Counted from the stretch's first letter, positions 44,580 to 54,436 are shown. The stretch is 64,000 bases of DNA from Bacteroides bouchesdurhonensis (GCF_900155865.1 NZ_LT707006.1:2768577-2832576); one strand, 5' to 3'. A program made the numbers and translations. The notes: a model not told the origin generated them from the sequence alone.

Positions 44580-44825
44580 ATGAATTTGTATGTTGGAAAT
44601 CTTAACTACAATGTTAAGGAATCGGATTTGAGACATGTAATGGAAGAGTATGGAGCAGTTGCTTCAGTTAAATTAATCACTGATCGTGAAACAAGAAGAT
44701 CTAAAGGTTTTGCGTTTATCGAAATGCCGAATGATGCCGAAGCTGCAGACGTTATCAAGAAATTGAACGGTGCAGAATATGTTGGTCGTCCAATGGTTGT
44801 AAAAGAAGCATTGCCGAAGAACTAA
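44580..44825 (+). CDS. small RRM RNA-binding protein
   Basis: 81 residues from the ATG at 44580 (a TTG at 44571 is in frame). A single RNA-recognition motif fills the protein: RNP2 LYVGNLNY at 3-10, RNP1 KGFAFIEM at about 41-48. These short RRM proteins are abundant in Bacteroides and bind single-stranded RNA, probably as general post-transcriptional regulators. The long A+T-rich leader suggests post-transcriptional control. Single gene with a strong terminator. Confidence 0.93.
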   Translation: MNLYVGNLNYNVKESDLRHVMEEYGAVASVKLITDRETRRSKGFAFIEMPNDAEAADVIKKLNGAEYVGRPMVVKEALPKN

Positions 44826-44851
44826 TTGAAAATCAATATTAGTATCAAAGA

Positions 44852-44887
44852 AAGAGTGCGCTATCAATAGATAACGCACTCTTTTTT
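44852..44887 (+). terminator. terminator of the RRM gene
   Basis: GAGTGCG/CGCACTC stem extended by TATC/ATA pairs, followed by TTTTTT. Confidence 0.88.
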
Positions 44888-44893
44888 CATTGA

Positions 44894-45067
44894 TTAATCC
44901 TCATTGTTATCCTCTTCGTCATCCACCATATTATTGAGTTCCAGTTCCAGATCTACCAAGTTTTGTTCCCATAATTTCAGGATATCTTTTGGGGTATCCT
45001 TTGCTGCTTTTTTAATCCTTTCCTGAGCAACAGATACTTCATGCTCTAATTGACTACGTCTACTCAT
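44894..45067 (-). CDS. small acidic hypothetical protein
   Basis: 57 residues: MSRRSQLEHEVSVAQERIKK at the start, LKLWEQNLVDLELELNNM in the middle and an acidic tail DDEEDNNED. Predicted helical, probably a short coiled coil. Codon use looks coding and the frame fills the gap between the RRM terminator and sucD. I do not recognise the family. Confidence 0.65.
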   Translation of the reverse strand: MSRRSQLEHEVSVAQERIKKAAKDTPKDILKLWEQNLVDLELELNNMVDDEEDNNED

Positions 45068-45168
45068 ATTTGTTATTGATTTTTAATTGACGAGATTATA
45101 ACATGTAAATATAACAAATGGTTCAACAAAATCAATTTTTCAACCTCCCTCACTTATTAATTTTCTAT

Positions 45169-46038
45169 TCACTTAGCAGTGTTTTTAAGAAGTATGGGAA
45201 TTTCAGCCGGTTCCTTGGCTACTTGAATTCCCGCAGTTGTAAGTGCGGTGATCTTTTCTTGAGCAGAACCGGAACTTCCGGAAATTATAGCTCCTGCATG
45301 TCCCATTTGTTTTCCCGAAGGGGCAGACTGTCCTGCAATAAAAGCAACAACGGGTTTGGTGATATGCTTTTGTATGTATTCTGCAGCTAGTTCTTCGGCA
45401 TTTCCACCGATTTCTCCGATCATGACAATTGCTTCTGTTTCATCATCATTTTGAAACATTTCCAATAATTCACGAAAATAAAGCCCAACGACCGGATCAC
45501 CACCCATACCAATGGCGGTTGATTGTCCCATGCCATTTGCAGTCAGATGATAAACAATCTCATAAGTTAAAGTTCCACTACGGCTGATTACGCCAATATT
45601 TCCTTTCTTGAATACATTTCCCGGTAGAATACCCACAAGGCTTTCTTCTGGTGAAATTAGTCCAGGGCAATTCGGGCCAATTAACTTAGCACCTTTGAGT
45701 TGGGTGAAACGATAGGCTTTGATGACATCCAATGTAGGCACGCCTTCAGATATACAGATAATTAGTTTAATTCCTGCATCTGCTGCTTCCATGATGGTAT
45801 CAGCTGCATGACTTGCAGGGACAAAAATGATAGAGGTATTAGCTTGTGTTTGTTTCACAGCTTCATACATCGTATTGAATACCGGAAGTCCGTCGATTTC
45901 AGTTCCTCCTTTTCCAGGAGAAGTACCACCTACAACATTGGTACCATATTCTTTCATTTTCACAGCATGAAAATGCCCGTCTCTTCCTGTAATTCCTTGC
46001 ACCAATAGGCGAGTCTCTTTATTAATAAGTATGCTCAT
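45169..46038 (-). CDS. sucD: succinate--CoA ligase subunit alpha
   Basis: 289 residues, standard length. CoA-binding Rossmann part ([26 protein letters not shown]), [15 protein letters not shown], and the phospho-histidine region [21 protein letters not shown]. Works with SucC in succinyl-CoA/succinate interconversion, part of the succinate-propionate route in Bacteroides. The start overlaps the sucC stop by 4 bp (ATGA). Confidence 0.96.
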   Translation of the reverse strand: MSILINKETRLLVQGITGRDGHFHAVKMKEYGTNVVGGTSPGKGGTEIDGLPVFNTMYEAVKQTQANTSIIFVPASHAADTIMEAADAGIKLIICISEGVPTLDVIKAYRFTQLKGAKLIGPNCPGLISPEESLVGILPGNVFKKGNIGVISRSGTLTYEIVYHLTANGMGQSTAIGMGGDPVVGLYFRELLEMFQNDDETEAIVMIGEIGGNAEELAAEYIQKHITKPVVAFIAGQSAPSGKQMGHAGAIISGSSGSAQEKITALTTAGIQVAKEPAEIPILLKNTAK

Positions 46039-47183
46039 ACATTTCCTCCTTTCACTGATTGTACTGCCAATAAAGTTGCTTCATTCATTGTTTCTGCTAC
46101 CTGAAAACGACTATGGTCTCTTAATAATCCCCGACCTATATTTTCATTCGTCCCGGTGAGACGAACGATGACTGGAATATCTGTTTGTAGCTGGTCAAAA
46201 GCTTGAATTAATCCTAACGCTACATCATCACAACGGGTAATGCCACCGAAAATATTGATGAAAACAACTTTCACTTTTGAATCATTCAACAATAGCTTCA
46301 TAGCTTCAACTACTTTTATAGGATTTGAGCTTCCCCCAATATCCAGGAAGTTAGCAGGAGAACCTCCATGAAGTTTAATCATATCCATCGTGGTCATTGC
46401 CAATCCGGCACCATTTACCATGCAGCCAATATTTCCGTCCATACGTACATAACTAAAGCCTCTGTCTTTCGCCGTCGCTTCTATTTGTTCTTCAGGAGTC
46501 GGCTCAAAAAGAGCATGTATTTCAGGGTGTCGGTACAGTGCGTTATCATCGAAAACCATTTTGGCGTCAATAGCTATAAGTGTGCCTTGGGTGGTTAGTG
46601 CCAGTGGATTGATTTCGGCTAACGAAGCATCAGTTTCAATAAATATCTTGTAAAGTTTTTGTAGAATAGAACTCATACGTTCTGCTAATTTATTTTGCTT
46701 GAAGAATGAAAAAGCGAAACGACGTGCCAAATATGCAGGAAGTCCGATGAATGGATCAATGCTGTAACGGATAATTTTCTCTGGAGTTTTGCGAGCCACT
46801 TCTTCGATATCCATTCCACCGGATGCACTTATGATCAAAACAACTGATCGCGTATTTCGATCGATCGTAAAACTAAGATAATATTCGGTAGCTATATCAA
46901 CTGCCTCACTAACAAGTATTTGCTTTACAGGAAATCCTTTAATAGTCATATTTAGGATTTCATTAGCATATTGACGTACGGATTCTTTGTTGTTGGCAAG
47001 TTTAATACCTCCAGCCTTTCCGCGGCCACCTGTCAATACTTGAGCTTTTATAGCTACTTTGTCTGTTCCTATTACTTGATAGGATTTTACAGCTTCATCG
47101 GCAGTGTGGCATAGCATATGCCGTTCCACTGGAATCCCATGCTGAGAAAAAATCTCTTTTGCCTGATATTCATGTACTTTCAT
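46035..47183 (-). CDS. sucC: succinate--CoA ligase subunit beta
   Basis: 382 residues from the ATG at 47183, giving the family start MKVHEYQAKEIFSQHGIPV; 12 extra upstream codons are unlikely. ATP-grasp fold with KAQVLTGGRGKAGGIKLA, INPLALT, NIGCMVNGAGLAMTTMD and FINIFGGITRCDDVA. Binds nucleotide and forms the complex with SucD; genes overlap by 4 bp, indicating coupling. Confidence 0.95.
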   Translation of the reverse strand: MKVHEYQAKEIFSQHGIPVERHMLCHTADEAVKSYQVIGTDKVAIKAQVLTGGRGKAGGIKLANNKESVRQYANEILNMTIKGFPVKQILVSEAVDIATEYYLSFTIDRNTRSVVLIISASGGMDIEEVARKTPEKIIRYSIDPFIGLPAYLARRFAFSFFKQNKLAERMSSILQKLYKIFIETDASLAEINPLALTTQGTLIAIDAKMVFDDNALYRHPEIHALFEPTPEEQIEATAKDRGFSYVRMDGNIGCMVNGAGLAMTTMDMIKLHGGSPANFLDIGGSSNPIKVVEAMKLLLNDSKVKVVFINIFGGITRCDDVALGLIQAFDQLQTDIPVIVRLTGTNENIGRGLLRDHSRFQVAETMNEATLLAVQSVKGGNV

Positions 47184-47263
47184 GGATGATGGATTAAGTG
47201 TTTCTTCTGTAGAAAACAAACAGGACAGCCAAAAAGTTGTGAGATAAGTAAATGAGAAGAGGA

Positions 47264-47301
47264 TAAATAAAAAAGGAATGCTCCCATGAAGAACATTCCT
47301 T
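47264..47301 (-). terminator. terminator of fabD
   Basis: Read leftward: AAGGAATG/CATTCCTT, 8-bp stem, 13-nt loop, followed by TTTTTTATTT. It lies 26 bp after the fabD stop and separates fabD from sucCD. Confidence 0.8.
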
Positions 47302-47326
47302 CCTGTGAATTATTTAATTTATTCGA

Positions 47327-48214
47327 TTATGCTATGCCGTGGGCAACAACCGTAGAATCAATTTTCTTGATCAAACCTTGTAACACTGCACCAGGACCAC
47401 ATTCTGTGAAATCTGTTGCGCCATCAGCAACCATATTCTTTACAGTTTGAGTCCAACGTACTGAAGCAGTCAGCTGAGCAACCAAATTCTTTTTGATTTC
47501 TGCAGGATCAGTATGTGGAAGTGCATCTACATTCTGATAAACCGGGCATTTGGGAGTATGGATTTCAGTAGCGTTAATTGCTGCTTCTAGTTCTATTTTA
47601 GCAGGGTTCATCAATGGAGAGTGAAAAGCACCACCTACTTTCAGCGGGAGTGCACGTTTTGCTCCGGCAGCTTTCATCAGTTCGCAAGCTTTTTCGATAC
47701 TTGGAACGGATCCGGAGATAACGATTTGTCCCGGGCAGTTGAAGTTCGCAGGAACACAAACATCACCTTCAGCATTTACTGCTGCACAGATTTCTTCTAC
47801 TTTTTCATCCGGCAATGCGATGATAGCAGCCATAGTAGAAGGAGTAGCCTCACAAGCCTTTTGCATAGCCATCGCACGTGCATAAACCAATTTCAAACCG
47901 TCTTCGAAACTCAAAGCTCCAGCAGCAACCAATGCAGAAAATTCACCTAAAGAGTGTCCGGCAGTCATTTCAGGTTTGAAATCGTCACCCATGCAAAGAG
48001 CAGAGATTACAGAGTGCAAGAATACAGCCGGTTGAGTGACTTTTGTCTGACGCAGATCTTCGTCAGTTCCGTTGAACATGATATCTGTTATGCGGTATCC
48101 GAGGATATCATTTGCTTTTTCAAACAATTCTTTTGCTAAAGCAGAATTTTCATACAGGTCTTTACCCATTCCTACGAATTGAGCTCCTTGACCGGGAAAT
48201 ACAAATGCTTTCAT
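47327..48214 (-). CDS. fabD: malonyl-CoA:ACP transacylase
   Basis: 295 residues from the ATG at 48214 (a TTG three codons upstream is less likely). AFVFPGQGAQFVGMG at the start, active-site serine in AGHSLGEFSALVAAG (about residue 90), and the catalytic histidine in VGGAFHSPLMNPA. Loads malonyl groups onto acyl carrier protein for fatty acid synthesis. It has its own promoter and terminator. Confidence 0.96.
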   Translation of the reverse strand: MKAFVFPGQGAQFVGMGKDLYENSALAKELFEKANDILGYRITDIMFNGTDEDLRQTKVTQPAVFLHSVISALCMGDDFKPEMTAGHSLGEFSALVAAGALSFEDGLKLVYARAMAMQKACEATPSTMAAIIALPDEKVEEICAAVNAEGDVCVPANFNCPGQIVISGSVPSIEKACELMKAAGAKRALPLKVGGAFHSPLMNPAKIELEAAINATEIHTPKCPVYQNVDALPHTDPAEIKKNLVAQLTASVRWTQTVKNMVADGATDFTECGPGAVLQGLIKKIDSTVVAHGIA

Positions 48215-48251
48215 CTTATTCAATATTTTAATTTATTGTTAATTGCGGGTG

Positions 48252-48259
48252 CAAAGGTA
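48252..48259 (-). promoter_or_regulatory. -7 box of fabD
   Basis: Read leftward TACCTTTG, exact match, 38 bp before the fabD start. Confidence 0.55.
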
Positions 48260-48290
48260 CAGATTTTTATAATATGATGGCACAATTTGT

Positions 48291-49103
48291 TTATTTTTGT
48301 GCAGTTCGGTCGGGAAAATGCCATAATGGTCCATTGCCATGGCCAATATTTAATTCTTTTCCTGCTATAATTGCGTTATTGATGTATTCTTTGCTTTGAT
48401 GAACGGCTTCATTCATTGAATATCCTTTTGCCAGATAGGTTGCAATAGCTGAGGAAAGTGTACAGCCCGTACCGTGCAAGTTTTTACTTTTAATCTTTAC
48501 CTCTTTATATGTATAGGTATTACCATCTAATGTATGAAGTACGTCACACATTTCGTCGCCTGGCAGATGTCCTCCCTTTATAAGAACAGAAATATTATAT
48601 AATTCAGAGAGTTCTCGTGCTGTTTCTGTCATTTCATCCGGAGTATATAATGTTTTTCCCGTAAGAATCGCAACTTCATCTAAATTGGGAGTAATTAAAG
48701 AGGTAAGTGGAAATAGTAATTTTTTTATTTCAAGAATTGCATCTTCGGTCATTAATTGACGTCCGCTGGTAGATACCATAACCGGATCGTAAACTATATT
48801 TCGGGGCTTATATTTCTTGATACAATCAGCTATAACGTGAACAATGGAAGTGTCATCAACCATTCCTATTTTGATACTATCCGGTTGCAAATCGTCCATC
48901 ACAGCTTCAATCTGTTTGCAGACAATTTCGGAAGGTAATGTGTGTACAGCCTGTACTCCTAATGTGTTTTGGATCGTAATGGCTGTAATAGCAGATGCTG
49001 CATAGCCTCCTAATGCAGAAATGGTTTTGATATCTGCCTGAATGCCTGCCCCTCCCGAACAATCAGAACCGGCAATGGATAAAATGATCGGATAACGTTT
49101 CAT
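48291..49103 (-). CDS. thiD: hydroxymethylpyrimidine/phosphomethylpyrimidine kinase
   Basis: 270 residues, ribokinase fold. SIAGSDCSGGAGIQADIKTIS at the start, VYDPVMVSTSGRQL, LITPNLDEVAILTG and the anion-hole motif LHGTGCTLSSAIATYLAKG. Phosphorylates HMP twice for the thiamine pathway. No other thiamine gene or visible TPP riboswitch is close. Own -7 box. Confidence 0.95.
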   Translation of the reverse strand: MKRYPIILSIAGSDCSGGAGIQADIKTISALGGYAASAITAITIQNTLGVQAVHTLPSEIVCKQIEAVMDDLQPDSIKIGMVDDTSIVHVIADCIKKYKPRNIVYDPVMVSTSGRQLMTEDAILEIKKLLFPLTSLITPNLDEVAILTGKTLYTPDEMTETARELSELYNISVLIKGGHLPGDEMCDVLHTLDGNTYTYKEVKIKSKNLHGTGCTLSSAIATYLAKGYSMNEAVHQSKEYINNAIIAGKELNIGHGNGPLWHFPDRTAQK

Positions 49104-49130
49104 TTCAATTTTTTTTTAATAGTTCTTCCG

Positions 49131-49138
49131 CAAAGATA
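49131..49138 (-). promoter_or_regulatory. -7 box of thiD
   Basis: Read leftward TATCTTTG, exact match, 28 bp before the thiD start. Confidence 0.55.
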
Positions 49139-49162
49139 GAATAAAATACAGTAAGGTACAAA

Positions 49163-49321
49163 ATGAGATATCGTTTAAAATACAATAAGTACTCTTATCA
49201 TATTAAAGAATTTGATATGCAAAATACACTGAACATCAAGCTTGTTGGAGCATTGAAAGAAGTAAATAAGCTATCGGGATTTCTTATCAAATGCATGAAA
49301 AGATACGGTGATTTTAAGTAA
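49163..49321 (+). CDS. possible small ORF, 52 residues
   Basis: Starts MRYRLKYNKYSYHIK and ends FLIKCMKRYGDFK. An internal ATG at 49217 would give a 34-residue version. Helical and basic. It ends at the border of the repeat array. Not recognised; no clear promoter. It could be a remnant of a larger gene or chance. Confidence 0.25.
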   Translation: MRYRLKYNKYSYHIKEFDMQNTLNIKLVGALKEVNKLSGFLIKCMKRYGDFK

Positions 49322-49325
49322 AATA

Positions 49326-49413
49326 ACCGCATGATTTGGTTAAATTTAGCGGTTGATTGAATAGAAATGACCGCTTAATTTGGCTCAATTTTACGGTCAA
49401 TTGAACTCAAATA
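49326..49413. repeat. 44-bp tandem repeat, two copies, with dyads
   Basis: Copies at 49326-49369 and 49370-49413 share ACCGC, ATTTGG, AATTT, CGGT and ATTGA at the same spacing. Half-copies extend on both sides (CGGTGATTT at 49306, CGGTCATTTTTT at 49417). Each unit contains ACCGC and GCGGT in inverted order, so hairpins can form between and within units. Confidence 0.65.
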
Positions 49414-49683
49414 TACGGTCATTTTTTAATATTCAAATTCTAAGAAGTGACAGTAGTGACGTTTTTTTCTCCCGATATATTATTTATATATAGGAAAATA
49501 ATAAATATTACTTTTTCTTTATCTAAGTAGAATATTTAATTTCTCCTTTATATATACTCCAAAAACGATAGTCACAAGTGTCACTTTGTCACAGATGCTT
49601 AATAATGAGTGAATTATAATAGCAGGTGTTTAGGGATTTCTTCCAAGTATAAAAGTTTCACCATCGCTTATCTTCAATTTCGT

Positions 49684-50736
49684 CTATCCCTTGCCGGATG
49701 TTCCGCTCTCCAAAATACTAACGATGGAGAATAATGTAAAGCAAATGGCTCCGAGCCCTGCCAGAACGCGAGACGGAATAAAATAATCATCATGCATCGA
49801 AGCAAGCTCGAATACGAAAGCAGCAAGGAACAAACAACTCAGTGCCGTCATTATTGGTATCAAAGGAATGCGATTGGATAATTTGAATTCATGTCTCCAG
49901 ATTTTTGCCAATAAAATCACTTTGCTGGAAATACTGTAGCAGACTAATCCCAATCCGATCATAATGTATCCGATTACCCCGTTTGTACTACTTGAATCGG
50001 CAAAAATAACGAAAAGTCCCCAGACGAGAGAGATTGTTCCCATCAACAAAACGAGTTCGGGCCATTTACTACGTTCTTTCGCTGAGTATACATTACGAAT
50101 TTGACGGGCAATCGTAGCTACTAAAGCAATCAAGCTGGTACAAATACATGCAATTCCTGCCATGACATGACCTGCTACGAAATAAGCAGGGTGAGAATGA
50201 CTGCTTCCCAAAAGAATAAATGCCCAAATCCAGGCAACTGCTGACGTAACAATAGCTACTAATTTCAAGGCACGTTCCTGTCCTTCCGAAAAGGCTCCAT
50301 CGGGTATGTCATTTCCGATACTTTTAGAATTGGCAGGAATTAGAGAAAAACGTGTGGAAGAAGTTGCAGCCGTTGCTACGCACATGGTTATCAATCCTAC
50401 ACCTGCTACTACATGACCTGCGACAAAAGAAGAAGAGGAAGTAGAATTTGTGAATATGCATATACCCCCGATGACGGTAATGACTGCAGTTACATAGGCA
50501 AGTATTGGCAGACCATACTTTGACGATTTATTATAAGTATGTATGATTTGCCTTATTATTGTCGCTGCTGTACAGAACAATGCAATACATATCATACCTA
50601 GTGAAAATACGACTGGACCAGCCACTACGCGGCTTGGTGCATCTCCATATCCATAAATAAATGCACCATATCCGAAGCAAAAAACAGCCATTATCAGAGG
50701 GATTGCTCTGAATAAAATACTCATTCCGTAATTCAT
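49684..50736 (-). CDS. multi-pass membrane protein built of five internal repeats (DUF2776-like)
   Basis: 350 residues, about ten membrane helices. The length and pattern recall DUF2776, which I cannot confirm. The clearest feature is a repeated unit of about 70 residues: RVVAGPVVFSLGMICIAL, FVAGHVVAGVGLITMCV, FVAGHVMAGIACICTSL, GVIGYIMIGLGLVCYSI and RVLAGLGAICFTLF, each after a strand like GxxIFxxxS. Inner membrane; function unknown. Single gene, divergent from ileS. Confidence 0.75.
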   Translation of the reverse strand: MNYGMSILFRAIPLIMAVFCFGYGAFIYGYGDAPSRVVAGPVVFSLGMICIALFCTAATIIRQIIHTYNKSSKYGLPILAYVTAVITVIGGICIFTNSTSSSSFVAGHVVAGVGLITMCVATAATSSTRFSLIPANSKSIGNDIPDGAFSEGQERALKLVAIVTSAVAWIWAFILLGSSHSHPAYFVAGHVMAGIACICTSLIALVATIARQIRNVYSAKERSKWPELVLLMGTISLVWGLFVIFADSSSTNGVIGYIMIGLGLVCYSISSKVILLAKIWRHEFKLSNRIPLIPIMTALSCLFLAAFVFELASMHDDYFIPSRVLAGLGAICFTLFSIVSILESGTSGKG

Positions 50737-50848
50737 AATTAGATTGCTTTAAAATTTCAACTAAAACAAGGGTACACTCGTTTTGTTTAGGCTCAAAGGT
50801 AATTTCTAATTGATAACTTCATGTGAATCTGATTAAAAGTCATCGCTT

Positions 50849-50882
50849 TTTGCTCGATTAAACAAATGTTTTTGTAAATTTG
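50849..50882 (+). promoter_or_regulatory. ileS promoter
   Basis: TTTG at 50849-50852 and TAAATTTG at 50875-50882, 22-bp spacer; the start codon follows 66 bp later. No T-box-like leader is apparent. Confidence 0.5.
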
Positions 50883-50947
50883 CACCCTTAAAAATGGGGA
50901 TACCCCTCAAATTGTAAATTGTAAATAGTAAAATCGTAGATACAACC

Positions 50948-53900
50948 ATGGGTAAGAGATTTACTGAATATTCGCAGTTTGACCTTTCACAGGTGAACAA
51001 AGATGTGCTGAAGAAATGGGACGAAAATCAAGTTTTCGCCAAGAGTATGACAGAACGTGAAGGCTGTCCTTCGTTTGTGTTTTTCGAAGGACCTCCCTCG
51101 GCTAACGGTATGCCGGGTATTCACCATGTAATGGCTCGTACTATTAAAGATATTTTCTGCCGTTACAAAACTATGAAAGGTTATCAGGTAAAACGTAAAG
51201 CCGGATGGGATACGCATGGACTGCCTGTAGAGCTGGGTGTGGAAAAAGCATTGGGCATTACAAAAGAAGATATCGGTAAGAAAATCTCTGTTGCTGATTA
51301 TAACGCAGCTTGCCGTAAGGATGTGATGAAGTTTACCAAGGAATGGGAAGATCTGACTCACAAGATGGGATATTGGGTAGATATGAAACACCCATATATC
51401 ACTTATGACAATCGTTATATTGAAACATTGTGGTGGTTGCTAAAGCAGTTGCATAAGAAAGGTTTACTCTATAAAGGATATACTATTCAGCCGTATTCAC
51501 CGGCTGCAGGAACAGGATTGAGCTCTCACGAGCTGAACCAGCCCGGTTGTTATCGGGATGTAAAAGATACAACGGTTGTTGCACAGTTTAAGATGAAGAA
51601 TCCTAAACCGGAAATGGCAGAATGGGGAACACCCTATTTTATCGCTTGGACAACGACACCTTGGACATTGCCTTCAAATACGGCACTTTGTGTAGGTCCG
51701 AAAATTGACTATGTAGCTGTACAATCATACAATCCTTATACAGGAGAACCCATAACAGTAGTTTTAGCGAAAGCTTTATTGAATACTCATTTCAACCCTA
51801 AAGCTGCTGACTTGAATTTAGAAGATTATAAGTTGGGAGATAAATTGGTACCATTCAAAGTGATAGCCGAATATAAAGGTCCGGATTTGGTTGGTATGGA
51901 GTATGAGCAACTTATTCCATGGGTGAAACCGGTTGAAGTATTCGAAGATGGTAGTTGGAAAGCTAGTGATAAGGCATTTCGTGTGATTCAGGGTGATTAT
52001 GTAACCACAGAAGATGGTACAGGTATTGTTCATATCGCACCTACTTTCGGTGCGGATGATGCAAATGTAGCACGCGCCGCTGGAATCCCGTCTCTTTTCA
52101 TGATCAATAAAAAAAGTGAGACTCGTCCTATGGTAGACCTGACAGGGAAATTCTATTTGTTGGATGAATTAGATGAGACCTTTGTAAAGGAGTGTGTAGA
52201 TGTTGATAAATACAAAGAGTACCAGGGAGCATGGGTAAAGAATGCATATGATCCGCAATTTACAGTAGATGGGAAATTTGATGAGAAGGCTGCACAGGCT
52301 GCCGAATCATTGGATATTGCTATCTGTATGATGATGAAAGCAAATAATCTGGCTTTCAAAATTGAGAAGCACGTTCATAATTATCCACATTGTTGGCGTA
52401 CAGATAAGCCTGTACTTTATTATCCGTTGGATAGTTGGTTCATCCGTTCTACAGCTTGTAAAGAACGCATGATGGAATTGAATAAGACTATTAACTGGAA
52501 GCCGGAATCTACTGGAACCGGTCGTTTCGGTAAATGGTTGGAAAACCTGAATGACTGGAATCTGAGCCGTTCCCGTTATTGGGGAACTCCATTACCCATC
52601 TGGCGTACGGAAGATAATACGGATGAAAAGTGCATTGAATCAGTAGAAGAACTTTATAATGAAATTGAAAAATCGGTAGCAGCCGGATTCATGAAATCGA
52701 ATCCATACAAGGATAAAGGTTTTGTGCCGGGTGAGTATAGCGAGAGTAATTACAATAAGATTGATCTTCATCGTCCGTATGTGGATGATATCATTCTTGT
52801 ATCTAAGGATGGAAAACCGATGAAACGTGAGATGGACTTGATCGATGTTTGGTTTGATTCAGGTTCTATGCCTTATGCGCAGATTCATTATCCTTTTGAA
52901 AATAAAGAATTGTTGGATAGCCGCCAGGTGTATCCGGCTGATTTTATAGCGGAAGGAGTAGATCAAACACGTGGTTGGTTCTTTACATTGCATGCTATAG
53001 CTACAATGGTATTTGATAGCGTATCTTATAAAGCTGTTATTTCTAATGGTTTGGTACTTGATAAGAATGGTAACAAGATGTCTAAACGTCTTGGTAATGC
53101 TGTAGATCCATTCTCAACCATTGAAAAATATGGTTCTGATCCATTACGTTGGTACATGATTACTAATTCTTCTCCATGGGATAACTTGAAGTTTGACGTG
53201 GAAGGAATTGAAGAAGTGCGTCGTAAATTCTTTGGTACTTTATATAATACATATTCATTCTTTGCACTTTATGCTAATGTGGATGGATTTGAATATAAGG
53301 AAGCTGATGTACCGATGGATGAACGTCCGGAAATTGACCGTTGGATTTTGTCTGTACTGAATAGTTTGATTAAAGAAGTAGATACTTGCTACAACGAATA
53401 TGAACCGACTAAAGCCGGCCGTCTGATTTCAGACTTTGTTAATGACAACTTGTCTAACTGGTATGTACGCCTGAACCGTAAACGTTTCTGGGGTGGTGAA
53501 TTTACTCAGGATAAACTGTCTGCTTACCAGACTTTATATACTTGTCTTGAAACAGTGGCTAAGTTAATGGCTCCGATTTCTCCATTCTATGCAGACCGTT
53601 TGTATATGGACTTAATCGCAGCTACAGGACGTGATAATGTTGTTTCTATCCATTTGGCCGAATTCCCAAAATATCAGGAAGACATGATAGACAAGGAATT
53701 GGAAGCACGTATGCAGATGGCTCAGGATGTTACATCTATGGTATTAGCCTTGCGTCGTAAAGTGAATATTAAAGTTCGCCAACCATTGCAATGTATCATG
53801 ATTCCGGTAACAGACGATGAACAGAAAGCACATATTGAAGCTGTAAAAGCTTTAATTATGAACGAAGTGAATGTGAAAGAGATTAAGTTTGTTGATGGTG

Positions 53901-54436
53901 CTGCAGGAGTATTGGTGAAGAAAGTTAAATGTGACTTTAAGAAGCTGGGACCGAAATTTGGCAAACAAATGAAGGCTGTTGCTGCCGCCGTAGCTGAAAT
54001 GTCACAAGAAGCAATTAACGAATTGGAGAAGAATGGCAAATATTTACTGAACTTAGATGGTGCTGAAGCTGTTATTGAAGCGTCGGATGTTGAAATCTTC
54101 AGTGAGGATATTCCGGGTTGGCTGGTTGCTAATGAAGGTAAGCTGACTGTAGCACTTGAAGTTACAATAACCGAAGAATTGCGTCGTGAAGGTATTGCCC
54201 GCGAATTGGTAAACCGTATCCAAAATATTCGTAAATCAAGCGGTTTCGAGATTACAGACAAAATAAAAATAACAATCTCGAAAAATACGCAAACAGATGA
54301 TGCGGTAACAGAAAATAAAGATTATATTTGTAACCAAGTTTTGGGAACATCGCTCGAATTGGTAGATAAAGTGGAAGATGGTACAGAGTTGAACTTTGAT
54401 GATTTCTCTTTGTTTGTCAATGTGATAAAAGACTAA
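50948..54436 (+). CDS. ileS: isoleucine--tRNA ligase
   Basis: 1162 residues, the long IleS form. Class I signatures: PPSANGMPGIHH (HIGH motif, about 50-61), WDTHGLPVE, the editing domain with WTTTPWTLPSNTALCVG, and KMSKRLGN (KMSKS motif, about residue 711). The anticodon-binding region (NLSNWYVRLNRKRFW) and a long C-terminal extension follow. First gene of an apparent operon with a DksA-like gene, lspA and a lipoprotein gene. Confidence 0.97.
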   Translation: MGKRFTEYSQFDLSQVNKDVLKKWDENQVFAKSMTEREGCPSFVFFEGPPSANGMPGIHHVMARTIKDIFCRYKTMKGYQVKRKAGWDTHGLPVELGVEKALGITKEDIGKKISVADYNAACRKDVMKFTKEWEDLTHKMGYWVDMKHPYITYDNRYIETLWWLLKQLHKKGLLYKGYTIQPYSPAAGTGLSSHELNQPGCYRDVKDTTVVAQFKMKNPKPEMAEWGTPYFIAWTTTPWTLPSNTALCVGPKIDYVAVQSYNPYTGEPITVVLAKALLNTHFNPKAADLNLEDYKLGDKLVPFKVIAEYKGPDLVGMEYEQLIPWVKPVEVFEDGSWKASDKAFRVIQGDYVTTEDGTGIVHIAPTFGADDANVARAAGIPSLFMINKKSETRPMVDLTGKFYLLDELDETFVKECVDVDKYKEYQGAWVKNAYDPQFTVDGKFDEKAAQAAESLDIAICMMMKANNLAFKIEKHVHNYPHCWRTDKPVLYYPLDSWFIRSTACKERMMELNKTINWKPESTGTGRFGKWLENLNDWNLSRSRYWGTPLPIWRTEDNTDEKCIESVEELYNEIEKSVAAGFMKSNPYKDKGFVPGEYSESNYNKIDLHRPYVDDIILVSKDGKPMKREMDLIDVWFDSGSMPYAQIHYPFENKELLDSRQVYPADFIAEGVDQTRGWFFTLHAIATMVFDSVSYKAVISNGLVLDKNGNKMSKRLGNAVDPFSTIEKYGSDPLRWYMITNSSPWDNLKFDVEGIEEVRRKFFGTLYNTYSFFALYANVDGFEYKEADVPMDERPEIDRWILSVLNSLIKEVDTCYNEYEPTKAGRLISDFVNDNLSNWYVRLNRKRFWGGEFTQDKLSAYQTLYTCLETVAKLMAPISPFYADRLYMDLIAATGRDNVVSIHLAEFPKYQEDMIDKELEARMQMAQDVTSMVLALRRKVNIKVRQPLQCIMIPVTDDEQKAHIEAVKALIMNEVNVKEIKFVDGAAGVLVKKVKCDFKKLGPKFGKQMKAVAAAVAEMSQEAINELEKNGKYLLNLDGAEAVIEASDVEIFSEDIPGWLVANEGKLTVALEVTITEELRREGIARELVNRIQNIRKSSGFEITDKIKITISKNTQTDDAVTENKDYICNQVLGTSLELVDKVEDGTELNFDDFSLFVNVIKD

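Larger units (their letters stand above)
49104..49683. other. intergenic region with tandem repeats
   Basis: 580 bp. It holds the thiD promoter, a weak small ORF (49163-49321, plus strand) and the repeat array of 49326-49426. The remainder (about 49430-49680) is A+T-rich without recognised features. Confidence 0.6.

Noticed and set aside
49326-49413. CRISPR-like array
   Set aside because: Only two degenerate direct copies with no separate spacers, and no cas genes anywhere in the window.
50883-50947. T-box leader for ileS
   Set aside because: The leader is too short and lacks the specifier stem and T-box sequence.
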